Assembly: GCA_963723745.1 (NCBI GenBank)
Contig: CAVRRZ010000001.1
Coordinates: 1-64,000 of the forward strand
Length of the DNA stretch: 64,000 nt
Direction of reading: 5' to 3'
Source of the DNA: CAVRRZ01 sp963723745
GTDB lineage: Bacteria > Actinomycetota > Actinomycetes > Mycobacteriales > Geodermatophilaceae
In this document: positions 32,577-40,978 of the stretch, one piece after another
How the letters are laid out: every line of letters begins with the position of its first letter
Position numbering within the stretch: position 1 is the first letter of the stretch
Position numbers and translations under genes: made by a program
Notes under the pieces: model-generated
The model's input: the letters and a program-made list of their open reading frames with translations, nothing else
Told to the model about the DNA's origin: nothing
Database searches by the model: none

Positions 32577-34123
32577 CAACCGACGAATCTAGCCGCCTGC
32601 TGCGCGAGATCGAGCACCGGTCCGGGCACGATACCGAGCACCAGGGTGGCGGTGGCGGTCACGGCGAGCACCACGGTCGTGGGCAGGCCGGGGACGCCGA
32701 CCGTCGGACCGTCCTCCGCCGGGGGCGAGAAGTACATGAGGACGATGACCCGCAGGTAGAAGAAGGCCGCGACCGCGCTGGCCAGGACGGCCACGACCAC
32801 CAGGGGCCAGGCGCCGTCCTCGATCGCCGCCCGGAAGACCGCGAACTTGCCGGTGAAGCCGCTGGTGAGCGGGATCCCGGCCAGGGCCAGCAGGAACAGC
32901 GCCATGACCGCCGCGGTGAAGGGCGACCGCTGCGCCAGCCCGGCCCACTGGGACAGGTGCGACGCCTCCCCGTCGCCGTCGCGCACCAGGGTGAGCAGCG
33001 CGAACACGCCGACCGTCGAGAGGCCGTAGGCGAGCAGGTAGAACATCGTGGCCGCCAGGCCGGAGCCGCCTTCCCCAGCGCCGCCGAGGGCGATGACGCC
33101 GGTGAGGAGGAAACCGGCGTGCGCGATGGAGGAGTAGGCGAGCATCCGCTTGAGGTCGGTCTGGGTGAGCCCCAGGACGGCCCCCACGATCATCGAGATG
33201 ATCGCGATGCCGTAGATCAGCGGCCGCCACGTCCACTCGCTCTCACCGAAGCCGACGTAGAGCAGCCGCAGGATGGCGCCGAACGCGGCCACCTTCGTGC
33301 AGGCGGCCATGAAGGCGGTCACCGGGGTGGGGGCGCCCTGGTAGACGTCCGGCGTCCAGGTGTGGAACGGCGCCACGCTGGCCTTGAACATCAGGCCGAC
33401 GATGAGCAGCGCCAGGCCGAGGACCAGGAGCGTGCCGTGACCGGCCACCCCGCCGGCCTCCCGGATCGCCGACAGGCGGACGCTGCCGGTGGCGCCGTAG
33501 ACCAGGGCGAGGCCGTAGAGGAAGAAGCCGGAGGCGAACGCGCCGAGCAGGAAGTACTTGGCCGCGGCCTCCTGCGACAGCAGCCGCCGACGGCGGGCCA
33601 GTCCGCTGATCAGGTACAGCGGCAGGCTGAGCACCTCGAGCGCGATGAACATGATCAGCAGGTCGTTCGAGGCGACGAACAGCATCATGCCGCCGATGGC
33701 GAACATGGCCAGGGGGTAGACCTCGGTCTGCACCCGGGTGTCCGTGCTTTGCTCGCGGTCGCGCACGCTGCCCACCGGCACGGCGGCCGAGGTGACGAAG
33801 GCCGACCGTGCGGGGTCCAGCGCCCGCTCGGCGAACAGCAGCATCGCCAGGGCGCCGAGCCCGACGATGACGCCCTGCAGGAACAGCCCCGCGCCGTCGA
33901 CGGCGAGCGCGCCCTCGGCGGTGACCTCGCTGCGGCCGGCCAGCAGCACCACCGCCACGAGCGCGCCGAGCGTGCCCACGAGCGCCAGGGCGAGCTGCAC
34001 CGGCTGCCGCAGGGCGCGCGGCACGAAGGCCTCGGCCAGCACGCCGACGCAGGCGGCACCGAACACGAACAGCAGCGGCGACAGCGCCGCCATCGACAGG
34101 TCAGGGGCTCCGATCTCGCCCAT
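32576..34123 (-). CDS. nuoN: NADH-quinone oxidoreductase subunit N
   Basis: 515 residues, about 14 membrane helices, antiporter-like proton channel of complex I. Conserved Lys/Glu-bearing helices are visible ('LMFKASVAPFHTWTPDVYQG', 'GLTQTDLKRMLAYSSIAHAG'). Last of the fourteen nuo genes. ATG 34123 overlaps the nuoM stop (TGATG). Confidence 0.96.
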   Translation of the reverse strand: MGEIGAPDLSMAALSPLLFVFGAACVGVLAEAFVPRALRQPVQLALALVGTLGALVAVVLLAGRSEVTAEGALAVDGAGLFLQGVIVGLGALAMLLFAERALDPARSAFVTSAAVPVGSVRDREQSTDTRVQTEVYPLAMFAIGGMMLFVASNDLLIMFIALEVLSLPLYLISGLARRRRLLSQEAAAKYFLLGAFASGFFLYGLALVYGATGSVRLSAIREAGGVAGHGTLLVLGLALLIVGLMFKASVAPFHTWTPDVYQGAPTPVTAFMAACTKVAAFGAILRLLYVGFGESEWTWRPLIYGIAIISMIVGAVLGLTQTDLKRMLAYSSIAHAGFLLTGVIALGGAGEGGSGLAATMFYLLAYGLSTVGVFALLTLVRDGDGEASHLSQWAGLAQRSPFTAAVMALFLLALAGIPLTSGFTGKFAVFRAAIEDGAWPLVVVAVLASAVAAFFYLRVIVLMYFSPPAEDGPTVGVPGLPTTVVLAVTATATLVLGIVPGPVLDLAQQAARFVG

Positions 34124-35709
34124 CAGTCGGTCTCCCCGGAGGCGTTGGTGTCGGCGCCGACGTCGACCATGGTCGCGGCGACGGCGGGTTCGATGAGGTT
34201 CAGCAGGGGTTGCGGGTAGAAGCCCAGCGCGATGATCAGGGCCACCAGCGGGGCGACGACGGCCAGCTCGCGCCGGTCGAGGTCGGCCACCTTCAGCACG
34301 CGCTCGCGCACCGCGGCGGCCACCCCGCCGCCGCCGTCCGGCGCCGGCCGGTCCTCCTCGGCCAGCAGCACCCCGCGCGGCGGGCCGTGCATGGTGCGCT
34401 GGTACATCAGCAGGATGTAGAGCGCGGCCAGGATGATGCCCAGCGTCGCGATGATCGTGAACACCGGGCGGGTCGGGAACGACCCGATCAGCACCAGGAA
34501 CTCGCTGACGAAGCTGTTGGTGCCCGGCAGCGCCAGCGAGGCGAGACCCGCGATCAGGAACGTGCCGGCCAGCACCGGCGCCTTGGCGGCGACGCCGCCG
34601 TAGTCGGAGATCTGGCGGGACCCGCCCCGGGCGATGATCAGGCCGACGACGATGAACAGCAGGCCGGTCGCGAGGCCGTGGTTGACCATGTAGAGCACTG
34701 CTCCGGTGGCCGCCTCGGTGGTGAAGGCGAAGATGCCCAGCGCGATGAACCCGAAGTGCGAGATCGAGGTGTAGGACACCAGGCGCTTCATGTCGCTCTG
34801 CCCCATGGCCAGGAGCGCGGCGTAGAGGATGCCGGCCACGGCGAGCACGAGCACCCAGGGGGCGAAGTCGCGGCTGGCGTCGGGGAACAGCGGCAGGCAG
34901 TAGCGGATGAAGCCGAACGTGCCGACCTTGTCCATGACCCCGACCAGCAGCACCGCCCCGCCGATCGGCGCCTCGGCACCGGAGTCGGGCAGCCAGGTGT
35001 GGAAGGGCACCAGCGGCGCCTTGATCGCGAACGCGATGAAGAAGCCGAGGAACAGCAGCTTCTGGACGCCGGGGTCGATATCCATCTGGCGCAGCGCGTC
35101 GAAGGCGAAGGTGCCCTCGCCGAGCTCGCTGACGCTCACCACGTACAGGCCGATGACCGCGGCCAGCATGACCAGGCCGCCGAGCAGGCTGTACAGGAAG
35201 AACTTCACCGCCGCGTACTGCCGGCGGGGTCCGCCGAAGCTCCCGATGATGAAGTACATCGGGACGAGCATCGCCTCGAAGAACACGTAGAACAGGAACA
35301 CGTCGGTGGCGACGAAGACGCCGACCATCGTCGACTCCAGCAGCAGCAGCCAGGCGAAGTAGGCCTTCATGGATCGCTTGCCGGGCGAGACGTCGCGCCA
35401 CGAGGCGCCGACGACGACCGGCACCAGGACGCCGATGAGCAGCAGCATGACCAGCGCGATGCCGTCCACGCCGAGGGCGAAGTCGACGCCGAAGTCGGGG
35501 ATCCAGGGGACCGACGTCGTGAGCTGGAAGCGGTCGCCGTCGGGGTCGAAGGCCAGCGTCGCGAGGACCGCCAGCACCAGGACGACCAGGCTGACGCCCA
35601 TCGCCAGCTGCTTGGCCGTGTCGTCACGGTCCTTGGGCAGCGCGGCGGTGACCGCCGCGCCGATCGCCGGTACCGCGATCATCGCGACCAGGTACAGGGA
35701 GGCACTCAC
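34123..35709 (-). CDS. nuoM: NADH-quinone oxidoreductase subunit M
   Basis: 528 residues with about 14 membrane helices; middle antiporter-like subunit. Motifs 'LLLLESTMVGVFVATDVFLFYVFFE'-type helix with the essential Glu, 'IKAPLVPFHTWLPDSGAEAP' and 'MGQSDMKRLVSYTSISHFGF' are intact. A GTG start at 35709 overlaps the stop of a 20-residue bridge ORF as GTGA. Confidence 0.96.
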   Translation of the reverse strand: MSASLYLVAMIAVPAIGAAVTAALPKDRDDTAKQLAMGVSLVVLVLAVLATLAFDPDGDRFQLTTSVPWIPDFGVDFALGVDGIALVMLLLIGVLVPVVVGASWRDVSPGKRSMKAYFAWLLLLESTMVGVFVATDVFLFYVFFEAMLVPMYFIIGSFGGPRRQYAAVKFFLYSLLGGLVMLAAVIGLYVVSVSELGEGTFAFDALRQMDIDPGVQKLLFLGFFIAFAIKAPLVPFHTWLPDSGAEAPIGGAVLLVGVMDKVGTFGFIRYCLPLFPDASRDFAPWVLVLAVAGILYAALLAMGQSDMKRLVSYTSISHFGFIALGIFAFTTEAATGAVLYMVNHGLATGLLFIVVGLIIARGGSRQISDYGGVAAKAPVLAGTFLIAGLASLALPGTNSFVSEFLVLIGSFPTRPVFTIIATLGIILAALYILLMYQRTMHGPPRGVLLAEEDRPAPDGGGGVAAAVRERVLKVADLDRRELAVVAPLVALIIALGFYPQPLLNLIEPAVAATMVDVGADTNASGETD

Positions 35710-35768
35710 CGTCGGGCCGCCTTCGCGTCGGTCGGAGGGATGGTCGGGCGGATCTCTGCGGAGGTCAT
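35706..35768 (-). CDS. 20-residue bridge ORF between nuoL and nuoM
   Basis: The 55-base gap is exactly spanned by this frame (starts MTSAEIRPT, ends KAARR). Its ATG overlaps the nuoL stop (ATGA) and its TGA overlaps the nuoM start (GTGA). No resemblance to the other bridge peptides or to any domain. Likely a coupling device if real; open frames this short are frequent by chance, so the double overlap is the only support. Confidence 0.35.
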   Translation of the reverse strand: MTSAEIRPTIPPTDAKAARR

Positions 35769-37669
35769 CCGGTCGTCACCGCCAGGAGCGCGCCGGCCAC
35801 GACGACGGCGCCGCCGAGGATGCCGAGCGCGTAGCTGCGCACGAAGCCGGTCTGCGTCCGGCCGAGCCGGGACGACGATCCGCCGAGCCCGGCCGCGAGG
35901 CCGTTGACCGCGCCGTCGACGCCGCGGTTGTCGACGAAGACCAGCGCACGGGTCAGCCACTGGCCCGGCCGCATGAACAGCGACTCGTTGACCGTGTCGG
36001 CGTAGAGGGCGTTGCGTGCGGCGCGGGTGACCGGGGAGACCCGGGCGGGCGCGGTCACCGGAACCTCGCGGCGGCCGACGAACAGCCAGGCGGCCACGAC
36101 GCCGACGGCGGCCACCGCGGTGACGACGGCGGCCACCACAGCCGGCGCCACGACGTGCGCCGCCTCCTCGGGCTCGCCGAACACGGGGGCCAGCCAGTTC
36201 GACAGCGGGAAGGCCGAGACGAGCAGGAAGCCGGAGAACACCGACCCGACCGCGAGGATGACCATGGGCACGGTCATGACCGGCGGCGACTCGTGCGGGT
36301 GCTGGCCCTCGCTCCAGCGGGCCCGCCCGAAGAAGGTCATGAGCATGAGGCGGGTCATGTAGAACGCGGTGAGCCCGGCGCCGAGCACCATCACGCCGGC
36401 GAGGACCCAACCCCACGTGTCACCGCGGTCGATCGCGACCTCGATGATGGCGTCCTTGGTGAAGTAGCCGGACAGGAACGGGAAGCCGATCAGCGCCAGG
36501 TAGCCCAGCCCGAAGGTGACGAAGGTGACCGGCAGCTTCTTCCACAGCGCCCCGAAGCGGCGCATGTCCACCTCGTCGTTCATGGCGTGCATGACCGACC
36601 CGGCGCCCAGGAACAGCCCGGCCTTGAAGAAGCCGTGGGCGAGCAGGTGGGCCAGCCCCGCCACGTACCCGGCCGGGCCGAGGCCCACGGCGAGGAACAT
36701 GTAGCCGATCTGGCTCACCGTCGAGTACGCCAGCACCTTCTTGATGTCGTCGTAGGCGCAACCGGCGATCGCACCGATCAGCAGGGTGATCGCGCCGACG
36801 GCCAGCACGACGGTGCGCGCGGTGGGCGTCAGGTCGTAGATCGGCGCCGACCGGGCGATCAGGTAGACGCCGGCGGTGACCATGGTCGCGGCGTGGATGA
36901 GCGCCGACACCGGGGTGGGGCCCTCCATGGCGTCGGGCAGCCACGCCTGCAGGGGGAACTGGCCCGACTTGCCGCAGGCGCCGAGCAGCAGCAACAGGCC
37001 GATGGCGGTGAGCGTGCCACCGGCCAGCGTCCCGGCCGACCCGAACACGCCCTCGTAGGACGTCGTCCCGAGCTGGGCGAACATCAGGAAGATCGCCAGG
37101 GCGAGGCCGACGTCGCCGACCCGGTTCATGATGAACGCCTTCTTGGCGGCGGTCGCCGCCGCGGGGCGCTGGTACCAGAACGCGATCAGCAGGTAGGACG
37201 CGAGGCCCACGCCCTCCCAGCCGACGTAGAGCGCGACGAAGCTGTTGCCCAGGACCAGCAGCAGCATCGCGGCCACGAACAGGTTCAGGTAGGCGAAGAA
37301 CCGGCGGCGGCCCTCGTCGTGGCTCATGTAACCGATCGAGTAGATGTGGATCAGCGATCCGACACCGGTGATCAGCAGCACGAACGTCATCGACAGCGGG
37401 TCGATCAGCAGCCCCGCGGTGACGTCGAGCGAGCCGGCGGAGATGAAGGTGAACAGGTCGGCGTTCACCGACTTGGTCTCCGCCCCAGCGAGCTCGAGCG
37501 TGATGAGCACGCCGAGCACGAAGGCGGTCACCACCGTGGCGCAGCCGAGCAGGTGGCCCCACCGGTCGGTGCGGCGTCCCCCCAGCAGCAGGACGGCGGC
37601 GCCGGCGAGCGGCAGCGCGATCAGCAGCCAGGAGACAGCGAAGAGCCCGTCAGCGGGCACGGTGTTCAT
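35765..37669 (-). CDS. nuoL: NADH-quinone oxidoreductase subunit L
   Basis: 634 residues, distal antiporter-like subunit with about 15-16 membrane helices and the long lateral helix near the C-terminus. Conserved 'GWEGVGLASYLLIAFWYQRP', 'GKSGQFPLQAWLPDAMEGPT' and 'YDDIKKVLAYSTVSQIGYM' are present. ATG 37669 lies ten bases after the nuoK stop. Confidence 0.97.
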   Translation of the reverse strand: MNTVPADGLFAVSWLLIALPLAGAAVLLLGGRRTDRWGHLLGCATVVTAFVLGVLITLELAGAETKSVNADLFTFISAGSLDVTAGLLIDPLSMTFVLLITGVGSLIHIYSIGYMSHDEGRRRFFAYLNLFVAAMLLLVLGNSFVALYVGWEGVGLASYLLIAFWYQRPAAATAAKKAFIMNRVGDVGLALAIFLMFAQLGTTSYEGVFGSAGTLAGGTLTAIGLLLLLGACGKSGQFPLQAWLPDAMEGPTPVSALIHAATMVTAGVYLIARSAPIYDLTPTARTVVLAVGAITLLIGAIAGCAYDDIKKVLAYSTVSQIGYMFLAVGLGPAGYVAGLAHLLAHGFFKAGLFLGAGSVMHAMNDEVDMRRFGALWKKLPVTFVTFGLGYLALIGFPFLSGYFTKDAIIEVAIDRGDTWGWVLAGVMVLGAGLTAFYMTRLMLMTFFGRARWSEGQHPHESPPVMTVPMVILAVGSVFSGFLLVSAFPLSNWLAPVFGEPEEAAHVVAPAVVAAVVTAVAAVGVVAAWLFVGRREVPVTAPARVSPVTRAARNALYADTVNESLFMRPGQWLTRALVFVDNRGVDGAVNGLAAGLGGSSSRLGRTQTGFVRSYALGILGGAVVVAGALLAVTTG

Positions 37670-37679
37670 CGTCGATCCC

Positions 37680-37979
37680 TCAGTACTTCAGCAGGTTGAC
37701 GTCGTCGATCGAGGCCGACCGGCGGGTGCGATAGATCGACATGAGGATCGCCAGGCCGACGACCACTTCGGCGGCGGCGACGACCATCACGAACAGGGCG
37801 ATGATCTGACCGTCGATCGTCCCGGTCGAGCGGGCGAAGGTGACCAGCGTCAGGTTCACCGCGTTGAGCATCAGTTCGATGCACATGAACACGACGATGG
37901 CGTTGCGTCGCACGAGGACGCCCACGGCTCCGATGGTGAACAGGATCGCGGCGAGCACCAGGTAGTAGCTCAGTGTCAT
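37680..37979 (-). CDS. nuoK: NADH-quinone oxidoreductase subunit K
   Basis: 99 residues, three membrane helices, family length. The conserved Glu pair of the proton path is visible in 'CIELMLNAVNLTLVTF' and 'VMVVAAAEVVVGLAI'. Overlaps nuoJ by four bases (ATGA). Confidence 0.97.
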   Translation of the reverse strand: MTLSYYLVLAAILFTIGAVGVLVRRNAIVVFMCIELMLNAVNLTLVTFARSTGTIDGQIIALFVMVVAAAEVVVGLAILMSIYRTRRSASIDDVNLLKY

Positions 37980-38845
37980 GACTGCTCACCGCCCTCGCGG
38001 CCGCGCGGAGTGTCGCTGACCGTCGGCTCGAGCGACCCGAGCGCCGCATCGGGCTGGCCGAGCTGGGCACGGCCGGTCGGGCGCGGCATCTGGTCGACCT
38101 CCTGCGGTTCGACGCCGGTCGCGAAGCTGTCCTCGGCGAGCCGGCCGTCGGGGAGCAGCCCCGGGGCGGCGACCGAGTTGGCCCGGGCGTAGATGCCCGG
38201 ACCGGGGAGGGTCTGCGGCCGGTTCGTGAGGAAGCGGGCGCGGGAGAGCTCCTTCTGCGTCCGCCTGGTCCCGGGCTCGCGCTCCTGGTGGGTGAACACG
38301 AGCGCGCCGACGGCCGCGGTGATCAGCAGCGCCCCGGTCACCTCGAAGGCGAGCAGGTACGTGCCGTACAGCGACTCCGCGACGGCCTGGACGTTGCCGG
38401 ACGCGGCACCGCCCTCGCCGCCCTGCACGTCTTCGAGCCCGACCACCGGGAGGTCCTGCGTGGCCCGGGCGATGGCCGCCCCGACCAGCGCCGCGAAGCC
38501 GACGCCGAGCACCGCGGCCGCGACCCGCTGGCCGCGCAGGGTCTCGACGACCGAGTCCGACGATTCCCGGCCGACCAGCATCAGCACGAAGAGGAAAAGG
38601 ATCATGATCGCGCCGGTGTAGACGATCACCTGGGTGACGCCCAGGAACGGGGCCTCCTGGACGACGTAGAAGACGCCCAGCGAGAGCATGGTGAGCACCA
38701 GCCAGAGCGCCGAGTGGACGGCGTTGCGGCTGAACACCATGCCCAGCGCCCCGGCCAGGGCCACCGGACCGAGGACCCAGAAGACGACGGTCTCGCCCCC
38801 GGACAGCTGCACGCTGGTGTCCGCGACGGCGGCGACGACGGTCAT
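37976..38845 (-). CDS. nuoJ: NADH-quinone oxidoreductase subunit J
   Basis: 289 residues. The first ~190 give five membrane helices including 'GVTQVIVYTGAIMILFLFVL'. A hydrophilic C-terminal tail of about 95 residues, longer than in proteobacteria, follows; actinobacterial NuoJ often has one. Overlaps nuoI by four bases. Confidence 0.95.
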   Translation of the reverse strand: MTVVAAVADTSVQLSGGETVVFWVLGPVALAGALGMVFSRNAVHSALWLVLTMLSLGVFYVVQEAPFLGVTQVIVYTGAIMILFLFVLMLVGRESSDSVVETLRGQRVAAAVLGVGFAALVGAAIARATQDLPVVGLEDVQGGEGGAASGNVQAVAESLYGTYLLAFEVTGALLITAAVGALVFTHQEREPGTRRTQKELSRARFLTNRPQTLPGPGIYARANSVAAPGLLPDGRLAEDSFATGVEPQEVDQMPRPTGRAQLGQPDAALGSLEPTVSDTPRGREGGEQS

Positions 38846-39507
38846 ACCTTCTCCCCCACCACGGGCTCGGCGGGCGAGCCCGGCTGGCTGTCCACCCGCC
38901 CGACCACCCCATCAGGCGCCCGCAGGTAGTAGTCCTTCTCGTCGTTGCCCAGCCGCATCGGGTGCGGCGGGGCCTCCATGCCGGGCAGCAGCGGCGCCAT
39001 CAGCTGCTCCTTGGTGTAGATCAGGTCCTGCCGGTTGTCGTCGGCGAGCTCGAAGTCGTTGCTCATCGTCAGCGACCGGGTCGGGCAGGCCTCGATGCAC
39101 AGGCCGCAGAAGATGCAGCGCAGGTAGTTGATCTGGTAGACCGCGCCGTACCGCTCGCCCGGGGAGTAGCGCTCCTCCTCGGTGTTGTCGCCGCCCTCGA
39201 CGTAGATGGCGTCGGCCGGGCAGGCCCAGGCGCACAGCTCGCACCCGACGCACTTCTCCAGGCCGTCGGGGTGCCGGTTGAGCACGTGCCGGCCGTGGTA
39301 GCGCGCCTTGGCCACCTTCGGCTCGAACGGGTACTGCTCGGTGGTCACCTTCTTGAACATCTGGGCGAAGGTGACGCCGAAGCCCTGCCCCGGAGCGGGC
39401 AGCAGGCTGCGCCGGACGCCGGAGGGGTTCGCCCCGCCGCCGGAGCGCTCGATCTCGCTCCCGGAGCGGCGGGCGACCTCCCCGCCGGGCTCGATGCGGT
39501 CAGTCAT
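38842..39507 (-). CDS. nuoI: NADH-quinone oxidoreductase subunit I
   Basis: 221 residues, peripheral-arm ferredoxin-like subunit with two [4Fe-4S] sites: CVGCELCAWACP (86-97) and CIFCGLCIEACP (131-142). A charged N-terminal extension of ~35 residues and a C-terminal tail flank the core. Start overlaps the nuoH end by eight bases; electrons pass through it to quinone. Confidence 0.96.
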   Translation of the reverse strand: MTDRIEPGGEVARRSGSEIERSGGGANPSGVRRSLLPAPGQGFGVTFAQMFKKVTTEQYPFEPKVAKARYHGRHVLNRHPDGLEKCVGCELCAWACPADAIYVEGGDNTEEERYSPGERYGAVYQINYLRCIFCGLCIEACPTRSLTMSNDFELADDNRQDLIYTKEQLMAPLLPGMEAPPHPMRLGNDEKDYYLRAPDGVVGRVDSQPGSPAEPVVGEKV

Positions 39508-40978
39508 TCCGGTTCTCCTCGTCGGCAGTGACCGTGGCGGTGCGCCGTCCGGTGCTCACCACGGCGCCCTCGGTGGCCGCCGGCTCGCGGCCGCGCAGCC
39601 GCGGCGACGGCGGCACCTTCAGGTCCATCGGTGGCACCGGGAAGCCGCCCTCGGCCCGGGTCGGGCCGCCCGTGGAGCGGCGGCGCGGACCGGCCGGCAG
39701 CACCTCGGGCTCGGGCTCGGTCGGGTGGATCGATCCGGCCGCGGCCTCGCGCGCGGCCTTGCCGGTCTCCCGGTTCTCCGCCTGCCCGGCCAGCCACAAC
39801 GCGATCAGGACCACCAGCGCCAGCGGGAGGCCGACGTACACGGCGACCTGGCCGGTGGACAGGTCCAGCTCGCGGGAGACGGTCCGCATGGTCGCGACCG
39901 CCAGGATCCAGACCAGGCCGACGGGCACCAGCACCTTCCAGCCGAACTTCATGAACTGGTCGTAGCGCAGCCGGGGCAGGGTGCCGCGCAGCCAAATGAA
40001 GACGAACAGCGCGGCGACGACCTTGAGCAGGAACCACAGCAGCGGCCACCAGCCGGAGTTGGCGCCGTCCCAGATCGACAGCGGCCAGGGCGCGCGCCAC
40101 CCACCGAGGAACAGCGTCGCGGCCAGCGCCGAGACGGTGACCATGTTGATGTACTCGGCGAGGAAGAAGAGGGCGAACTTCAGCGACGAGTACTCGGTGT
40201 GGAAGCCGCCGACGAGCTCGCTCTCGGCCTCGGGCAGGTCGAACGGCGCCCGGTTGGTCTCACCGACGACCGCGATCGCGTAGAGGATGAACGACACCGG
40301 CAGGAGCACGCCGAACCAGCTCGGCCCCGTGAACTCGAGGCCGAAGAAGTTGAGCTCGTTGCCGTCGGCCTGGGCGGCGACGATCTCCGAGGTCGACATC
40401 GTGCCGGCGTAGAGGAACACCGCGACGATGGACAGGCCCATGGCGATCTCGTAGCTGATCATCTGCGCGGCGCTGCGCAGGCTGCCCAGCAGCGGGTAGG
40501 TCGAGCCCGAGGCCCAGCCGCCGAGCACGATGCCGTAGATGCCCATGGCCGACATGGCCAGGATGACCAGCACCCCCACCGGGGCGTCGGTGAGCTGCAG
40601 CGGGGTGCGCTCGCCGAAGATGCTCACCATCGGCCCCATCGGGATGACCGAGAAGGCGAGGAAGGCCGGGATGGTCGCCAGGATCGGGGCCAGGAAGTAC
40701 ACCGGCTTGTCGGCCATCGCCGGCATGATGTCTTCCTTGAACGCCAGCTTCAGGCCGTCGGCCAGGCTCTGCAGGTAGCCGCGGGGGCCGACCCGGTTCG
40801 GGCCGACCCGCTGCTGCATGCGGGCGACGACCTTGCGCTCGAGGACGATCGCGAACAGCGTCATCAGCACGAGGATCACGAAGACGCCGAGGATCTTGAC
40901 GAGGACGATCCACCAGACGTCGTGGCCGAAGTCGGCCAAGGTCGGCTGGTCGGCCTCCAGCGCGAGCAACGATGTCAT
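39500..40978 (-). CDS. nuoH: NADH-quinone oxidoreductase subunit H
   Basis: 492 residues. The first ~395 form the eight-helix quinone-channel subunit ('LLERKVVARMQQRVGPNRVG'-type motif, 'GETNRAPFDLPEAESELVGGF', 'EYSSLKFALFFLAEY'). A long cytosolic tail of ~90 residues, basic and Pro-rich, is typical of actinobacteria. ATG 40978 overlaps the nuoG stop by four bases. Confidence 0.96.
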   Translation of the reverse strand: MTSLLALEADQPTLADFGHDVWWIVLVKILGVFVILVLMTLFAIVLERKVVARMQQRVGPNRVGPRGYLQSLADGLKLAFKEDIMPAMADKPVYFLAPILATIPAFLAFSVIPMGPMVSIFGERTPLQLTDAPVGVLVILAMSAMGIYGIVLGGWASGSTYPLLGSLRSAAQMISYEIAMGLSIVAVFLYAGTMSTSEIVAAQADGNELNFFGLEFTGPSWFGVLLPVSFILYAIAVVGETNRAPFDLPEAESELVGGFHTEYSSLKFALFFLAEYINMVTVSALAATLFLGGWRAPWPLSIWDGANSGWWPLLWFLLKVVAALFVFIWLRGTLPRLRYDQFMKFGWKVLVPVGLVWILAVATMRTVSRELDLSTGQVAVYVGLPLALVVLIALWLAGQAENRETGKAAREAAAGSIHPTEPEPEVLPAGPRRRSTGGPTRAEGGFPVPPMDLKVPPSPRLRGREPAATEGAVVSTGRRTATVTADEENRND

